Assembly: GCA_030728235.1 (NCBI GenBank) | Contig: JANRAA010000241.1 | Span: 1 to 17,334, forward strand | Source: Flavobacteriales bacterium | GTDB lineage: Bacteria > Bacteroidota > Bacteroidia > Flavobacteriales_D > Sanyastnellaceae | Length of the DNA stretch: 17,334 bases | Reading direction: 5' to 3' | Shown here: positions 1-7,294 of the stretch, one piece after another | Layout of the letters: the number at the start of each line of letters is the position of its first letter | How positions within the stretch are numbered: the stretch's first letter is position 1 | Notes under the pieces: model-generated | What the model saw: the letters and a program-made list of their open reading frames with translations, nothing else | Database searches by the model: none | Told to the model about the DNA's origin: nothing | Position numbers and translations under genes: made by a program

Positions 1-306
1 TTCAACAACAGCGCGCTCGGTGACCTCTGCGCAGAAAAAAGCAATGGTGCTTTTGATGGGGTCAGTGTATAAATTTTGGAAAATGTATGCTCTTTGAACT
101 CCTGTTAGGCGAGGTAGCTTCCCAATTTTAGCATTTTCTTCTTCGGCGGTTATCAGCGACATCGGTTGAAACATTGGGGCGCGACCCTTGTTCGATGCCC
201 CGAGCCCCATCACCGGAAAAGACCGTAAACCCTGGTCTTCTGTGAACAAGCGAACCATTTTCCCCGAATCACTAAACCGCACACTACCCAAAACAATGGA
301 ACGCAT
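1..306 (-). CDS. recO: DNA repair protein RecO, N-terminal part (runs off the window)
   Basis: RecO acts with RecF and RecR to load RecA on single-stranded DNA during gap repair. The 102 codons visible match the N-terminal OB fold of the family: IVLGSVRFSDSG, then VRLFTEDQGLRSF and GLGASNKG, the usual 'IVL..xx..S(D/E)S..V.LFT...G' pattern. A following stretch (FQPMSLI, then QRAYIFQNLY and KSTIAFFCAEV) matches the start of the helical part. The frame is open to position 1, so the 3' end is outside the window. I chose the ATG at 306. A TTG at 324 in the same frame would add six residues and give a more typical distance to the IVL strand, so the start is uncertain. A candidate promoter lies just upstream at 347-376. 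Confidence 0.85.
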   Translation of the reverse strand, partial: MRSIVLGSVRFSDSGKMVRLFTEDQGLRSFPVMGLGASNKGRAPMFQPMSLITAEEENAKIGKLPRLTGVQRAYIFQNLYTDPIKSTIAFFCAEVTERAVVE

Positions 307-346
307 TTGTGAATATTTTAACAAGTAATTGTTTACTACTTCTTAA

Positions 347-376
347 GAAAGATATGTTGCAACACTGATATTTCAA
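347..376 (-). promoter_or_regulatory. candidate Bacteroidota-type promoter of recO
   Basis: On the minus strand, TTG (374-376) is followed after 19 bases by TATCTTTC (354 down to 347). This matches the Bacteroidota consensus TTG-N19/20-TAnnTTTG with one mismatch in the -7 box. It would give a leader of about 35 bases before the recO ATG. The match was found by eye and such matches occur by chance in AT-rich DNA. Confidence 0.3.
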
Positions 377-483
377 TACTTTTACCACAGCAAGCTATTT
401 TTTGAAAAGGCAAAAGAGCCTCCACAATACTAAAAGTGCTAGTGTAAGTTATTCATTTGCACATAGTTTAAAGTTAGGTTAGG

Positions 484-515
484 CAGGGCAGAGAGATCTG
501 CCCTGTTTTTTTTTT
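484..515 (+). terminator. strong intrinsic terminator hairpin, plus-strand direction
   Basis: A perfect 9-bp stem, CAGGGCAGA paired with TCTGCCCTG, closes on a GAGA loop and runs directly into ten T residues (506-515). The T tract is on the plus strand, so it would stop transcripts coming from the left. No plus-strand gene lies to its left inside the window; the only gene there is recO on the opposite strand. Confidence 0.7.
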
Positions 516-522
516 GTAACCC

Positions 523-545
523 TTGTAGGACAATTCCCGTAAGAA
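523..545 (+). promoter_or_regulatory. TTGT-N3-ACAA-N5-GTAAGAA element, copy A
   Basis: TTGTAGGACAA (523-533) is an imperfect palindrome with TTGT/ACAA arms. It is followed after five bases by GTAAGAA (539-545). The same arrangement, with identical arms, identical five-base spacing and identical GTAAGAA, is present at 13421-13443 upstream of the adhesin gene. The shared geometry suggests a protein-binding or promoter-linked site; its function is inferred only. Confidence 0.35.
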
Positions 546-629
546 TATCAGAGTTTACTGTCAGACTCGCCACGGCGAGCTTTACTGTTTACTTCGTACT
601 TAGATTTTGGTTTACTTAATGTACTTATA

Positions 630-662
630 CAGAGCTGGCTAACGAGCCGGCTTTGTTGTTTT
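630..662 (+). terminator. terminator-like hairpin with T-rich tail
   Basis: An 11-bp stem (630-640 with 645-655, two G·U pairs) closes on an AACG loop and is followed by TTGTTTT on the plus strand. On the minus strand the same hairpin begins 33 bases after the stop codon of the AAA+ gene, but there it is followed by a sequence without a T run. It may end a short plus-strand RNA starting near the element at 523-545, or protect the 3' end of the minus-strand operon mRNA. Confidence 0.4.
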
Positions 663-687
663 ACAAAGGTTCGGTATCAAACCAACA

Positions 688-2157
688 TCAATCTTCGTCG
701 TCGTCGCTGAAAATGGTGTCCATCAAATCGCTGAAAGAAACAGCTTGGTCGAGTACTTCTTTGTTCAGTAAGTTGAATTCTCCCAATCCGTGCAATGCGA
801 ATTCCATCCACAGTTCACGATTGTCTGTACCCGGTAAATACTTGTCTACCAACTCACTCAATCCACCAATACTGTTCAGCTTATCACTGTACAATTGGTC
901 GTCGTCGCTAGCCAATAATTCGATGTGATCTGTTGAGAACCAATCTACGATGGGGTCGTACGGACTTTCCTGCTTCTTTCTTTTGAGGGTTTCTGGGTTC
1001 GGGAAAACCTGCGGAAAACGAGTGCGTATGGCTTTTCCAAGCAAGTGCAAAGCAACGTTTCGCGGTCCTTCTTGTTCACCTTCGTATACCAACTCTACCT
1101 TTCCTGCAACAGCAGGGATGATGCCCAACATGTCAGACACGCGCGCTGTGGTTTGCGCCGATTTGCTTTGTAACATCCGCAGCTCAGCTGTGCTCACCAA
1201 GTTCTCCAAGGCCGAAATGGTCAAACGGGCACTCACACCGCTCTTCTGGTCTATGAATTCTGATTCGCGCGCTTCAAAAGCTACTCTTTCAATCATTTCA
1301 GAAAGCAAATCAGGAACCACTACTGCTTTTCTCTGCTCATCGGTTAAACGGGTTTCCTGTTGGGTTATCGTACCTGAAATCTCTATCGAACGTGGATAGT
1401 GTGTCAATATTTGCGACTGAATACGGTCTTTCAACGGGGTGATGATCGCTCCTCGATTGGTGTAATCTTCTGGGTTAGCCGTAAAAACAAAAGCCACATC
1501 CAGCGGCAATCGCAGTTGAAAACCACGAATTTGTATGTCGCCTTCTTGCAAAATATTAAACAGCGCAACTTGAATGCGTGGTTGTAGATCGGGTAACTCG
1601 TTGATCACAAAAATGGAGCGGTTGGCTCTTGGAATCAAACCGAAATGGATCACCCGCTCATCGGCGTAGTCGAGCTTCATGTTCATGGCTTTGATCGGGT
1701 CTACGTCGCCTATCAAATCCGAAATGGTTACATCGGGAGTTGCTAACTTCTCAACGTATCGCTCGCTGCGGTGCATCCAGGTGATTGGTGTTTCATCACC
1801 GTGCTCTTTTACAAGGTTTCTTGCAAAAACAGAAAGCGGCGCATATGGGTCGTCGTTTAACTCACTGCCCTTCACAATTGGAATCCACTCATCAAGCAAA
1901 TCAATCATCCCTCTCGCAATACGCGTCTTCGCTTGTCCGCGCAACCCCAACAAATTCATGCTGTGTCGTGCCAAAATAGCATGCTGCACCTCAGGCAACA
2001 CCGAGTCTTCATAGCCATGAATCCCCGCAAAAACGGGGGCTTCTGTTTTGATCTTCTCTATCAGATTCTCGCGCATCTCATCCCGAACAGATCGTGTTTT
2101 AATGCCCGCAGCTTTTAGCTCCCCAAAGGTCTTTATTGATGGTTTGTTCTTGTTCAT
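688..2157 (-). CDS. MoxR/ChlI-like AAA+ ATPase, partner of the adjacent VWA protein
   Basis: A 489-residue AAA+ ATPase resembling the magnesium-chelatase I subunit. Visible motifs are Walker A GLRGQAKT (71-78), a Walker B region FVINELPDL in which N replaces the usual D (INE, 185-187), a sensor-like TANPEDY (226-232) and LKDRI with a candidate arginine finger (242-246). The C-terminus is strongly acidic (SDDDED). ATPases of this type work with a VWA protein as a chaperone-like remodelling pair, often to activate an enzyme or insert a metal; the target here is unknown. It is the second gene of a minus-strand pair: the ATG at 2157 lies one base after the VWA stop (2159-2161), preceded by a purine-rich GAAGAAGAAAG, which indicates translational coupling. 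An in-frame start at 2187 would overlap the VWA gene, so I prefer 2157. The cobalamin or chlorophyll pathway is not implied. Confidence 0.85.
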   Translation of the reverse strand: MNKNKPSIKTFGELKAAGIKTRSVRDEMRENLIEKIKTEAPVFAGIHGYEDSVLPEVQHAILARHSMNLLGLRGQAKTRIARGMIDLLDEWIPIVKGSELNDDPYAPLSVFARNLVKEHGDETPITWMHRSERYVEKLATPDVTISDLIGDVDPIKAMNMKLDYADERVIHFGLIPRANRSIFVINELPDLQPRIQVALFNILQEGDIQIRGFQLRLPLDVAFVFTANPEDYTNRGAIITPLKDRIQSQILTHYPRSIEISGTITQQETRLTDEQRKAVVVPDLLSEMIERVAFEARESEFIDQKSGVSARLTISALENLVSTAELRMLQSKSAQTTARVSDMLGIIPAVAGKVELVYEGEQEGPRNVALHLLGKAIRTRFPQVFPNPETLKRKKQESPYDPIVDWFSTDHIELLASDDDQLYSDKLNSIGGLSELVDKYLPGTDNRELWMEFALHGLGEFNLLNKEVLDQAVSFSDLMDTIFSDDDED

Positions 2158-2158
2158 C

Positions 2159-3253
2159 TTATAACTTTCTTCTTCTATTCTTCTCAAAATCAGTAAACAT
2201 AACGTCTCCCAACCCTTGCAATCCAGTAAAAAACGCGCGGCCTTGATTGGCTTCGGTAAAGTCTTCTACAAACTGCTGCAAGTATGGGTCTGACGCTATC
2301 ATAAATGTGGTGATGGGTATGCGCAACTTTCTGCATTGGCGGGCGAGATTCAAACATTTATTTACGATGTATGGATCCAGTCCGAAGCTGTTTTTGTAAT
2401 ACTCGCCATTCTCATATAAGCACGATGGTTTTCCATCGGTAATCATGAAAATCTGCTTGTTACTCGATTTTCTCCTGCGGAGGATGTCCATGGCTCGCTC
2501 CAATCCCGCTACCGTATTCGTATGAAACGGTCCAACTTGCAAATAAGGCAGGTCTTTGATTTGTACTTCCCACGCATCATTTCCAAAGACGACGATGTCG
2601 AGGGTGTCTTTCGGATATTTTCGCATCACCAACTCAGACAGCGCCATGGCAACTTTCTTGGCAGGCGTGATCCTATCTTCTCCATACAAAATCATGGAGT
2701 GTGAGATGTCGATCATGAGCACTGTAGAGGTCATCGACTTGTATTCACGCTCAACGACTTCCAAATCGCGCTCAGTGAGCGAAAAATCTGAAGTACCACT
2801 GTTGATCTGAGCATTCTTCAAGCTCTCCGAAAAATCAATCTGCTCTTGTCCGTCACCAAACCGATACGGCCTTCTATCAGTGGTCAACTCATCCCCACCG
2901 CCGGTGGTTCTTGTCTTGTGCTCCCCTGTAGTTCCTTTCTTGAGGTTACCAAAAATCTGATCCAGGGCCCGCTGCCGAATCGACTGTTCCCCTTTCGACG
3001 AAAGTCCTAGCCCTCCTTCGTCAGATGAATCGCGGATGTATCCTTTGGCTTTGAGCTCATCAACAAAATCGTCGAAGGTGTAGTCTTCATCAAAAAGACC
3101 GTGCTGACGATCAATCTCTTGCATCCAATCAAGGGCTTCATCAACATCCCCGGAGGTGTAAGTAGCTACTTCCAAAAAAATATCGCGCAAACGTTCGAAA
3201 CGCGATTGCTTGTTGGCATCGGGGACAAATTCTGAAAACCTAAATCCTAGCAT
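2159..3253 (-). CDS. VWA-domain protein, partner of MoxR/ChlI-like ATPase
   Basis: A 364-residue cytosolic protein with no signal peptide or membrane segment. The N-terminal half (1-165) is charged, with a G/T-rich linker around 107-125. A von Willebrand factor A domain fills about 170-355. Its metal-ion-dependent adhesion site looks intact: DISHS (182-186), threonines at 245/247 in the second loop, and D273 in MITDGKPS. The layout resembles the C-terminal part of magnesium-chelatase D-type subunits and the VWA partners of MoxR ATPases. It is the first gene of the pair and its stop is one base from the ATPase start, so the two products are probably made together and act as a complex. The gene is divergent from the OmpA-like gene at 3356, with about 100 bases between them. 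In that gap TAACTTTT on the minus strand is a weak -7 candidate without a good TTG upstream. The substrate is unknown. Confidence 0.85.
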   Translation of the reverse strand: MLGFRFSEFVPDANKQSRFERLRDIFLEVATYTSGDVDEALDWMQEIDRQHGLFDEDYTFDDFVDELKAKGYIRDSSDEGGLGLSSKGEQSIRQRALDQIFGNLKKGTTGEHKTRTTGGGDELTTDRRPYRFGDGQEQIDFSESLKNAQINSGTSDFSLTERDLEVVEREYKSMTSTVLMIDISHSMILYGEDRITPAKKVAMALSELVMRKYPKDTLDIVVFGNDAWEVQIKDLPYLQVGPFHTNTVAGLERAMDILRRRKSSNKQIFMITDGKPSCLYENGEYYKNSFGLDPYIVNKCLNLARQCRKLRIPITTFMIASDPYLQQFVEDFTEANQGRAFFTGLQGLGDVMFTDFEKNRRRKL

Positions 3254-3355
3254 GAAGTGGGTATTGTGGAGACACTTTATAATCCCCTTAAAAGTTACTA
3301 TATTTAACCCTACTTACTAATCATTGTTCACTCATTTGAGTTTTCCTTTCAGATC

Positions 3356-4234
3356 ATGAAGAAGTACCTGACCTTCTGTATGTTGCTGTTTACCAGTCTG
3401 TGCGCCGATGCCGCCTTTAAAGTCCGAAAAACAATTGAATTCATCGAAAACTCAACGGAGATGACTTCAGAGGGCGAGGCAACGATGAAAATTTTTGAGC
3501 ACTATGCCAACGACTATACGGTCGAGAAAATCGATATCGCAGCGCAGTGCCACTTAAGTCAAGTTACATTTCACGAGTTGCAATTGGGCCGTGAACGCTC
3601 GCAACTGGTTTATCAGCGGTTGATTAAAATTTTCCCAAACAGCGAAGACTTCGAAATTCGCTCTTTTGATAAGCCTGAAATCATTCTCGCGGGCGAAGAA
3701 TTGCCAAACTGTATCCTCATTACAGCCTATTTCTTAGAAGAAAACGCTCCTCCACTGAACTACCCAGAGGTGGTTTTGTTTCCTGAAGAATTCGAAGGTT
3801 ATAGAGATGTGCCTTCATCTTTCGAAAGTGCGAATGGAAGCCAAACCGACTTCATCGTTAACAACATCTATTTCGAAGGAAACTCAGCTGCTTGTCTCGA
3901 TGAATCGTTCCCAACGCTGGAGGCGCTATTGCTCTTCATGAATGCAAATCCGCAGTTGCGCATTGAGCTTGAAGGACATGTAAACGGACACATGGGCCGC
4001 AGGTATTTGAAGTTGGCAGCCAAAACCAATCCTGAACGAAAGGCCTACAAAAACGGAAAAGAATTGTCGCTGGCTCGCGCTGAAACTGTCCGCGACTACC
4101 TGGTTTCTTATGGTATCGACGCTGATCGCATCGTTTGCATCGGAAAAGGTGGAACCGAAAAACGCTTCAAACGTCCGAAAAACTCGCGCGAAAACGAGGC
4201 CAATCGCCGCATTGAAATCAACATATTAAAGTGA
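3356..4234 (+). CDS. secreted OmpA-family protein with a second, degenerate OmpA-like half
   Basis: A 292-residue protein with a signal peptide (hydrophobic CMLLFTSLC, likely cleaved after ADA near residue 20; no proper lipobox). The C-terminal part, about 160-292, is a clear OmpA/MotB peptidoglycan-associated domain: IYFEGNSA, LEGHV, ELSLARAETVRDYL, GIDADRIV, NRRIEI. In the diaminopimelate-binding site the usual Asp of 'GHTD' is Asn here (N210), while the Arg of 'LSxxRA' is kept (R241). The region about 25-130 follows the same order more loosely (IEFIENSTEMTSEG, IDIAAQCHLS, LGRERSQLVYQRL), so it may be a decayed OmpA-like copy. The protein probably sits in the periplasm or at the outer membrane. 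There is no beta-barrel. ispG follows 55 bases downstream on the same strand and could be co-transcribed. Confidence 0.8.
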   Translation: MKKYLTFCMLLFTSLCADAAFKVRKTIEFIENSTEMTSEGEATMKIFEHYANDYTVEKIDIAAQCHLSQVTFHELQLGRERSQLVYQRLIKIFPNSEDFEIRSFDKPEIILAGEELPNCILITAYFLEENAPPLNYPEVVLFPEEFEGYRDVPSSFESANGSQTDFIVNNIYFEGNSAACLDESFPTLEALLLFMNANPQLRIELEGHVNGHMGRRYLKLAAKTNPERKAYKNGKELSLARAETVRDYLVSYGIDADRIVCIGKGGTEKRFKRPKNSRENEANRRIEINILK

Positions 4235-4289
4235 TGTCCTAAATGCAACTTTTCAGCGCTGTAGGTGTTAACTTGCGGTAGATATCGCT

Positions 4290-6218
4290 ATGGAAAAGTC
4301 ACTCGTCTATTGTCCCAATCTTTTTGGATACAAACGCTTCATTACCAAAGAAGTACACATCGGCTCACTCGCTTTAGGTGGTGAAAACCCCATTCGATTG
4401 CAGTCGATGACAACCACCGACACCATGAAAACGGAGGCTACTATCGCACAATCAGTGCGGATGATAGAGGCTGGTTGTGAACTTGTACGCATCACCGCCC
4501 CGAGTAAAAAAGAGGCGGAGAATTTGAAGTTTATTAAAGAAGGACTGGTGGCGCTCGGTTACGACACTCCCATTGTGGCAGATATCCATTTCACACCAAA
4601 CGCTGCTGAAGTAGCAGCCGATTACATCGAGAAAATTCGCGTCAATCCTGGCAACTACGCCGATAAAAAACGCTTTGAGGAAATAGAGTACACCGACGCT
4701 TCGTACCAAGAGGAAGTCGATCGAATCCGAGAGCGTTTTACACCGTTGGTATTGAAATGCAAAGCCCTCAACCGTGCGATGCGAATTGGCACCAACCACG
4801 GTTCACTAAGCGATCGTATCATGTCGAGATATGGCGACACCCCGAAAGGAATGGTGGAGTCGGCAATGGAGTTTATACGCATCTGTCGCGATAACGATTA
4901 CCACGATTTGGTGATTTCCATGAAGGCAAGCAATCCACAAGTCATGGTGCAAGCTTACCGATTGCTCGTGCATGAAATGATGGCTGAAGGGATGAGCTAC
5001 CCACTTCATTTGGGTGTTACAGAGGCTGGTGATGGAGAAGATGGCCGCATCAAGAGCGCCATAGGCATTGGACTATTGTTGGAAGACGGACTTGGTGATA
5101 CGGTTCGGGTGTCGTTAACAGAAGAGCCTGAAGCAGAAATTCCAGTGGCCGCTATGCTCGTTGAGCGCTATGCAAACCGCACACAGCACGCACCTATTGC
5201 AGAAGAACCTGTGATGATTGACCCGTTCAGCTATCACCGACGCAATACTGCTGAAGTGCTAAACATTGGTAAGCCACACGTACCATGTGTGGTGATAGAT
5301 TTCTCTTCTCGCGGAGAGTTGAAGCCTTCAACATTTTTTGCTGTTGGCTACAATTACAGTGTTCCGCTCGACAAATGGAACCTTACCGACATGGCCTGCG
5401 ATTATGTTTATGTAGGAAACAAAAGCATCGAATTCGAAATCCCAGGAACGCTGGGTGCCATTATGAATGGCGCAGCGTGGGCCAATAGCGACAAAAAAGA
5501 GCGTCACTATCCAATTTGGGACATCGCAGATACCGATGTGGTAATGCACAAGGATCTTAATTTCTACCGTGCGAATATCCACCAGCTAACGCCAGAAGCC
5601 ATTTCCAAGCTGAAAGATGACTCTTCCGCTGTGCTCGTGTTAGAGACAACAAACGCACACGGCATGGCTGAACAGCGTGCAGCTTTCTTTCGCTTGATGC
5701 ATGCTGAATGTGAAGTACCCGTTATCATCCGCCGTAGCTACGGCGACTTGAATACCGACGCCTTTTTACTGCATGCTGCAACAGATACTGGCGGCCTTTT
5801 CATTGATGGCTTAGGTGATGGCGTGTGGATCGAAAGTGAGACAGCATCACCACAAATGCTCAATCAAACTTCGTTTGGAATTCTGCAAGCTACGCGCACG
5901 CGGATTTCAAAAACAGAGTATATCTCTTGTCCGAGTTGCGGACGAACCCTTTTCGACCTGCAAGAGACAACTGCTAAAATCCGCACTGCCACCAGTCACC
6001 TGAAAGGCATCAAGATTGGCATCATGGGTTGCATAGTAAATGGTCCGGGTGAAATGGCCGACGCCGATTATGGTTATGTAGGTACCGGACCGGGAAAAAT
6101 CAGTTTGTACAAAGAGAAGGAAGTGGTTCAAAAAAATGTCCCTGAGGCTGAAGCTGTCGACGCATTGGTTGAACTCATCCGAAGCCATGGCGACTGGGTT
6201 GAGTTAGAAGAGCATTGA
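4290..6218 (+). CDS. ispG: 4-hydroxy-3-methylbut-2-enyl diphosphate synthase, long (three-domain) form
   Basis: IspG (GcpE) converts methylerythritol cyclodiphosphate to HMBPP, the penultimate step of the non-mevalonate isoprenoid pathway, using a [4Fe-4S] cluster. At 642 residues this is the long form known from plants, Chlamydia and Bacteroidota, with an extra domain between the TIM barrel (about 15-290; GGENPIRLQSMTTTDT, VADIHFTP, RVNPGNY, RIGTNHGS, LGVTEAGDGEDGRIKSAIGIG) and the C-terminal cluster domain. Cluster ligands are visible: C547 and C550 in CPSCGRTLFDL, C581 in GCIVNGPGE, with E588 as the usual fourth ligand. The ATG at 4290 gives the expected short N-terminus. Its stop (6216-6218) lies two bases from the stop of convergent lspA, inside a 10-bp palindrome TTGATATCAA, and there is no separate terminator. 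Confidence 0.97.
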   Translation: MEKSLVYCPNLFGYKRFITKEVHIGSLALGGENPIRLQSMTTTDTMKTEATIAQSVRMIEAGCELVRITAPSKKEAENLKFIKEGLVALGYDTPIVADIHFTPNAAEVAADYIEKIRVNPGNYADKKRFEEIEYTDASYQEEVDRIRERFTPLVLKCKALNRAMRIGTNHGSLSDRIMSRYGDTPKGMVESAMEFIRICRDNDYHDLVISMKASNPQVMVQAYRLLVHEMMAEGMSYPLHLGVTEAGDGEDGRIKSAIGIGLLLEDGLGDTVRVSLTEEPEAEIPVAAMLVERYANRTQHAPIAEEPVMIDPFSYHRRNTAEVLNIGKPHVPCVVIDFSSRGELKPSTFFAVGYNYSVPLDKWNLTDMACDYVYVGNKSIEFEIPGTLGAIMNGAAWANSDKKERHYPIWDIADTDVVMHKDLNFYRANIHQLTPEAISKLKDDSSAVLVLETTNAHGMAEQRAAFFRLMHAECEVPVIIRRSYGDLNTDAFLLHAATDTGGLFIDGLGDGVWIESETASPQMLNQTSFGILQATRTRISKTEYISCPSCGRTLFDLQETTAKIRTATSHLKGIKIGIMGCIVNGPGEMADADYGYVGTGPGKISLYKEKEVVQKNVPEAEAVDALVELIRSHGDWVELEEH

Positions 6219-6220
6219 TA

Positions 6221-6883
6221 TCAAGCTTCTTCAGATGCTATCTCTACGTCGATAACAACATCTTCTTTTTTCTCTACGGCGAAGAACTTCTTCTGACGAA
6301 TGATGATCCAAATAATGCCCAATGAAATGGCGGCATCTGCTATATTGAAAATCGGAGGGAAGATCTCTCCCGAACCACCAAGATACGGCACCCATTTAGG
6401 CCAGTGCACGGTGAAATGCAGCATGTCTACAACATACCCTTCCAAGTAACCACCCATTGCTCCTGACGATGCATAGCCGCCATCGGCTGGAAACAGTTCA
6501 GCTACTTGCCCAAGAGAGCTGCGCGAGAAAAACACACCGTATACAGCGCTATCTATGATGTTTCCAATGGCCCCTGCAAGAATCATAGCTACACACGTAA
6601 CAAATCCCTTGTGCGCTTTCTGATCAATGTTCTTTTTCAGGTAAAAGCCGATTGCAACAACAGCAGCAATGCGGAACAAACTGAGCGCCAACTTGCCCCA
6701 AACACCAGGTAGATTGATGCCGAAAGCCATCCCATTGTTCTCAATGAAATGCAGCTCAAAAAACCCGTCTATCAACGTCAAATGCTCACCAATGGTCCAA
6801 TTCATTTTAATCCAGATTTTTAAAATCTGGTCAATGATCAGCACGGCAAACACAACAAATATGGCGTGTTTGTATTTACTCAT
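6221..6883 (-). CDS. lspA: lipoprotein signal peptidase (signal peptidase II)
   Basis: LspA cleaves signal peptides from diacylglyceryl-modified prolipoproteins in the inner membrane. The 220-residue sequence has four hydrophobic segments (about 7-25, 63-82, 94-112 and 177-197). The two catalytic aspartates are visible: D111 in GNIIDSAVYG and D183 in FNIADAAISLG. Early conserved elements DQILKIWI and FIENNGMAFG also fit. It is longer than the E. coli enzyme (164 residues) because of an insertion of about 40 residues between the catalytic segments (116-165) and a charged tail (EKKEDVVIDVEIASEEA). Both extensions are, from memory, common in Bacteroidota LspA. It is the last gene of the ileS – DksA-like – lspA operon, 29 bases after the preceding stop, and converges on ispG. 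Confidence 0.97.
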   Translation of the reverse strand: MSKYKHAIFVVFAVLIIDQILKIWIKMNWTIGEHLTLIDGFFELHFIENNGMAFGINLPGVWGKLALSLFRIAAVVAIGFYLKKNIDQKAHKGFVTCVAMILAGAIGNIIDSAVYGVFFSRSSLGQVAELFPADGGYASSGAMGGYLEGYVVDMLHFTVHWPKWVPYLGGSGEIFPPIFNIADAAISLGIIWIIIRQKKFFAVEKKEDVVIDVEIASEEA

Positions 6884-6912
6884 ATATCCGGTTAACGCCG
6901 GAAAGGCGACAA

Positions 6913-7284
6913 TTAATGTTTCGACTTTGCTTCAATGCTCAACGTTGCGTGAGGCACCAAACGCAAACGCTCTTTCGAAATCAGGTTGCCTGTTTCGCGG
7001 CAAACGCCGTACGTTTTGTTTTTAATGCGCAACAAAGCATTCTCCAAGCTCATGATGAATTTTTCCTGGCGAGCAGCCAACTGTGCTGTCTCTTCCCGGC
7101 TCATGGTTTCAGAACCATCTTCCATCATTTTGAACGTTGGTGAAGTATCGTCGGTACTGTTGTCATCTTCATGAGACAACGATCTCTTCAATTGATCCAA
7201 ATCCTGTCGCGCTTGCTCCAGTTTATCTAAAATCAACACCTCAAACTCTTTGAGGTCGTCGTCAGAATAGCGTATCTCAGCCAT
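6913..7284 (-). CDS. TraR/DksA-family protein with degenerate zinc finger
   Basis: A 123-residue member of the DksA/TraR family, whose founding members bind the RNA polymerase secondary channel and alter initiation, often with ppGpp. An N-terminal coiled-coil-forming region (about 8-90) is followed by the family hallmark YGVCRETGNLISKERL and LVPHATLSIEA. In four-Cys members this segment binds zinc, but here only C95 remains of the four cysteines, so zinc binding is unlikely or altered. From memory this is typical of the Bacteroidota subgroup. The ATG at 7284 has AAGAG five bases upstream; a GTG at 7290 would add two residues but sits within that ribosome-binding site. It lies 10 bases after the ileS stop and 29 before lspA, in a cluster order often seen in Bacteroidota. 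A regulatory role is inferred from the family only. Confidence 0.88.
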   Translation of the reverse strand: MAEIRYSDDDLKEFEVLILDKLEQARQDLDQLKRSLSHEDDNSTDDTSPTFKMMEDGSETMSREETAQLAARQEKFIMSLENALLRIKNKTYGVCRETGNLISKERLRLVPHATLSIEAKSKH

Positions 7285-7294
7285 AATCACTCTT

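Larger units (their letters stand above)
307..687. other. non-coding region between recO and the AAA+ gene
   Basis: About 380 bases without a convincing reading frame. It holds the candidate recO promoter (347-376), a strong plus-strand terminator (484-515), a palindromic element shared with the adhesin leader (523-545), a small GC-rich hairpin (566-579, CTCGCC/GGCGAG) bracketed by two TTTACTG copies (554-560 and 581-587), and a second terminator-like hairpin (630-662). Both neighbouring genes are on the minus strand, yet both terminator-like hairpins have their T-rich tails on the plus strand. Short plus-strand RNAs are one explanation. I recognise no known RNA family. Confidence 0.5.

Noticed and set aside
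310..369. Short plus-strand frame starting with GTG before the terminator at 484
   Set aside because: It is only 19 codons, has no ribosome-binding site or conserved feature, and ends more than 100 bases before the terminator.
407..422. AGGC/GCCT mini-hairpin followed by a short T stretch on the minus strand
   Set aside because: A four-base-pair stem is too weak to call a terminator.
653..2118. Plus-strand frames of 60-149 residues opposite the AAA+ ATPase gene
   Set aside because: They are shadows of the ATPase frame, which carries all expected AAA+ motifs.
4307..6188. Several 60-115-residue minus-strand frames inside ispG
   Set aside because: They lack any family motif and lie entirely within a gene with clear IspG motifs on the other strand.
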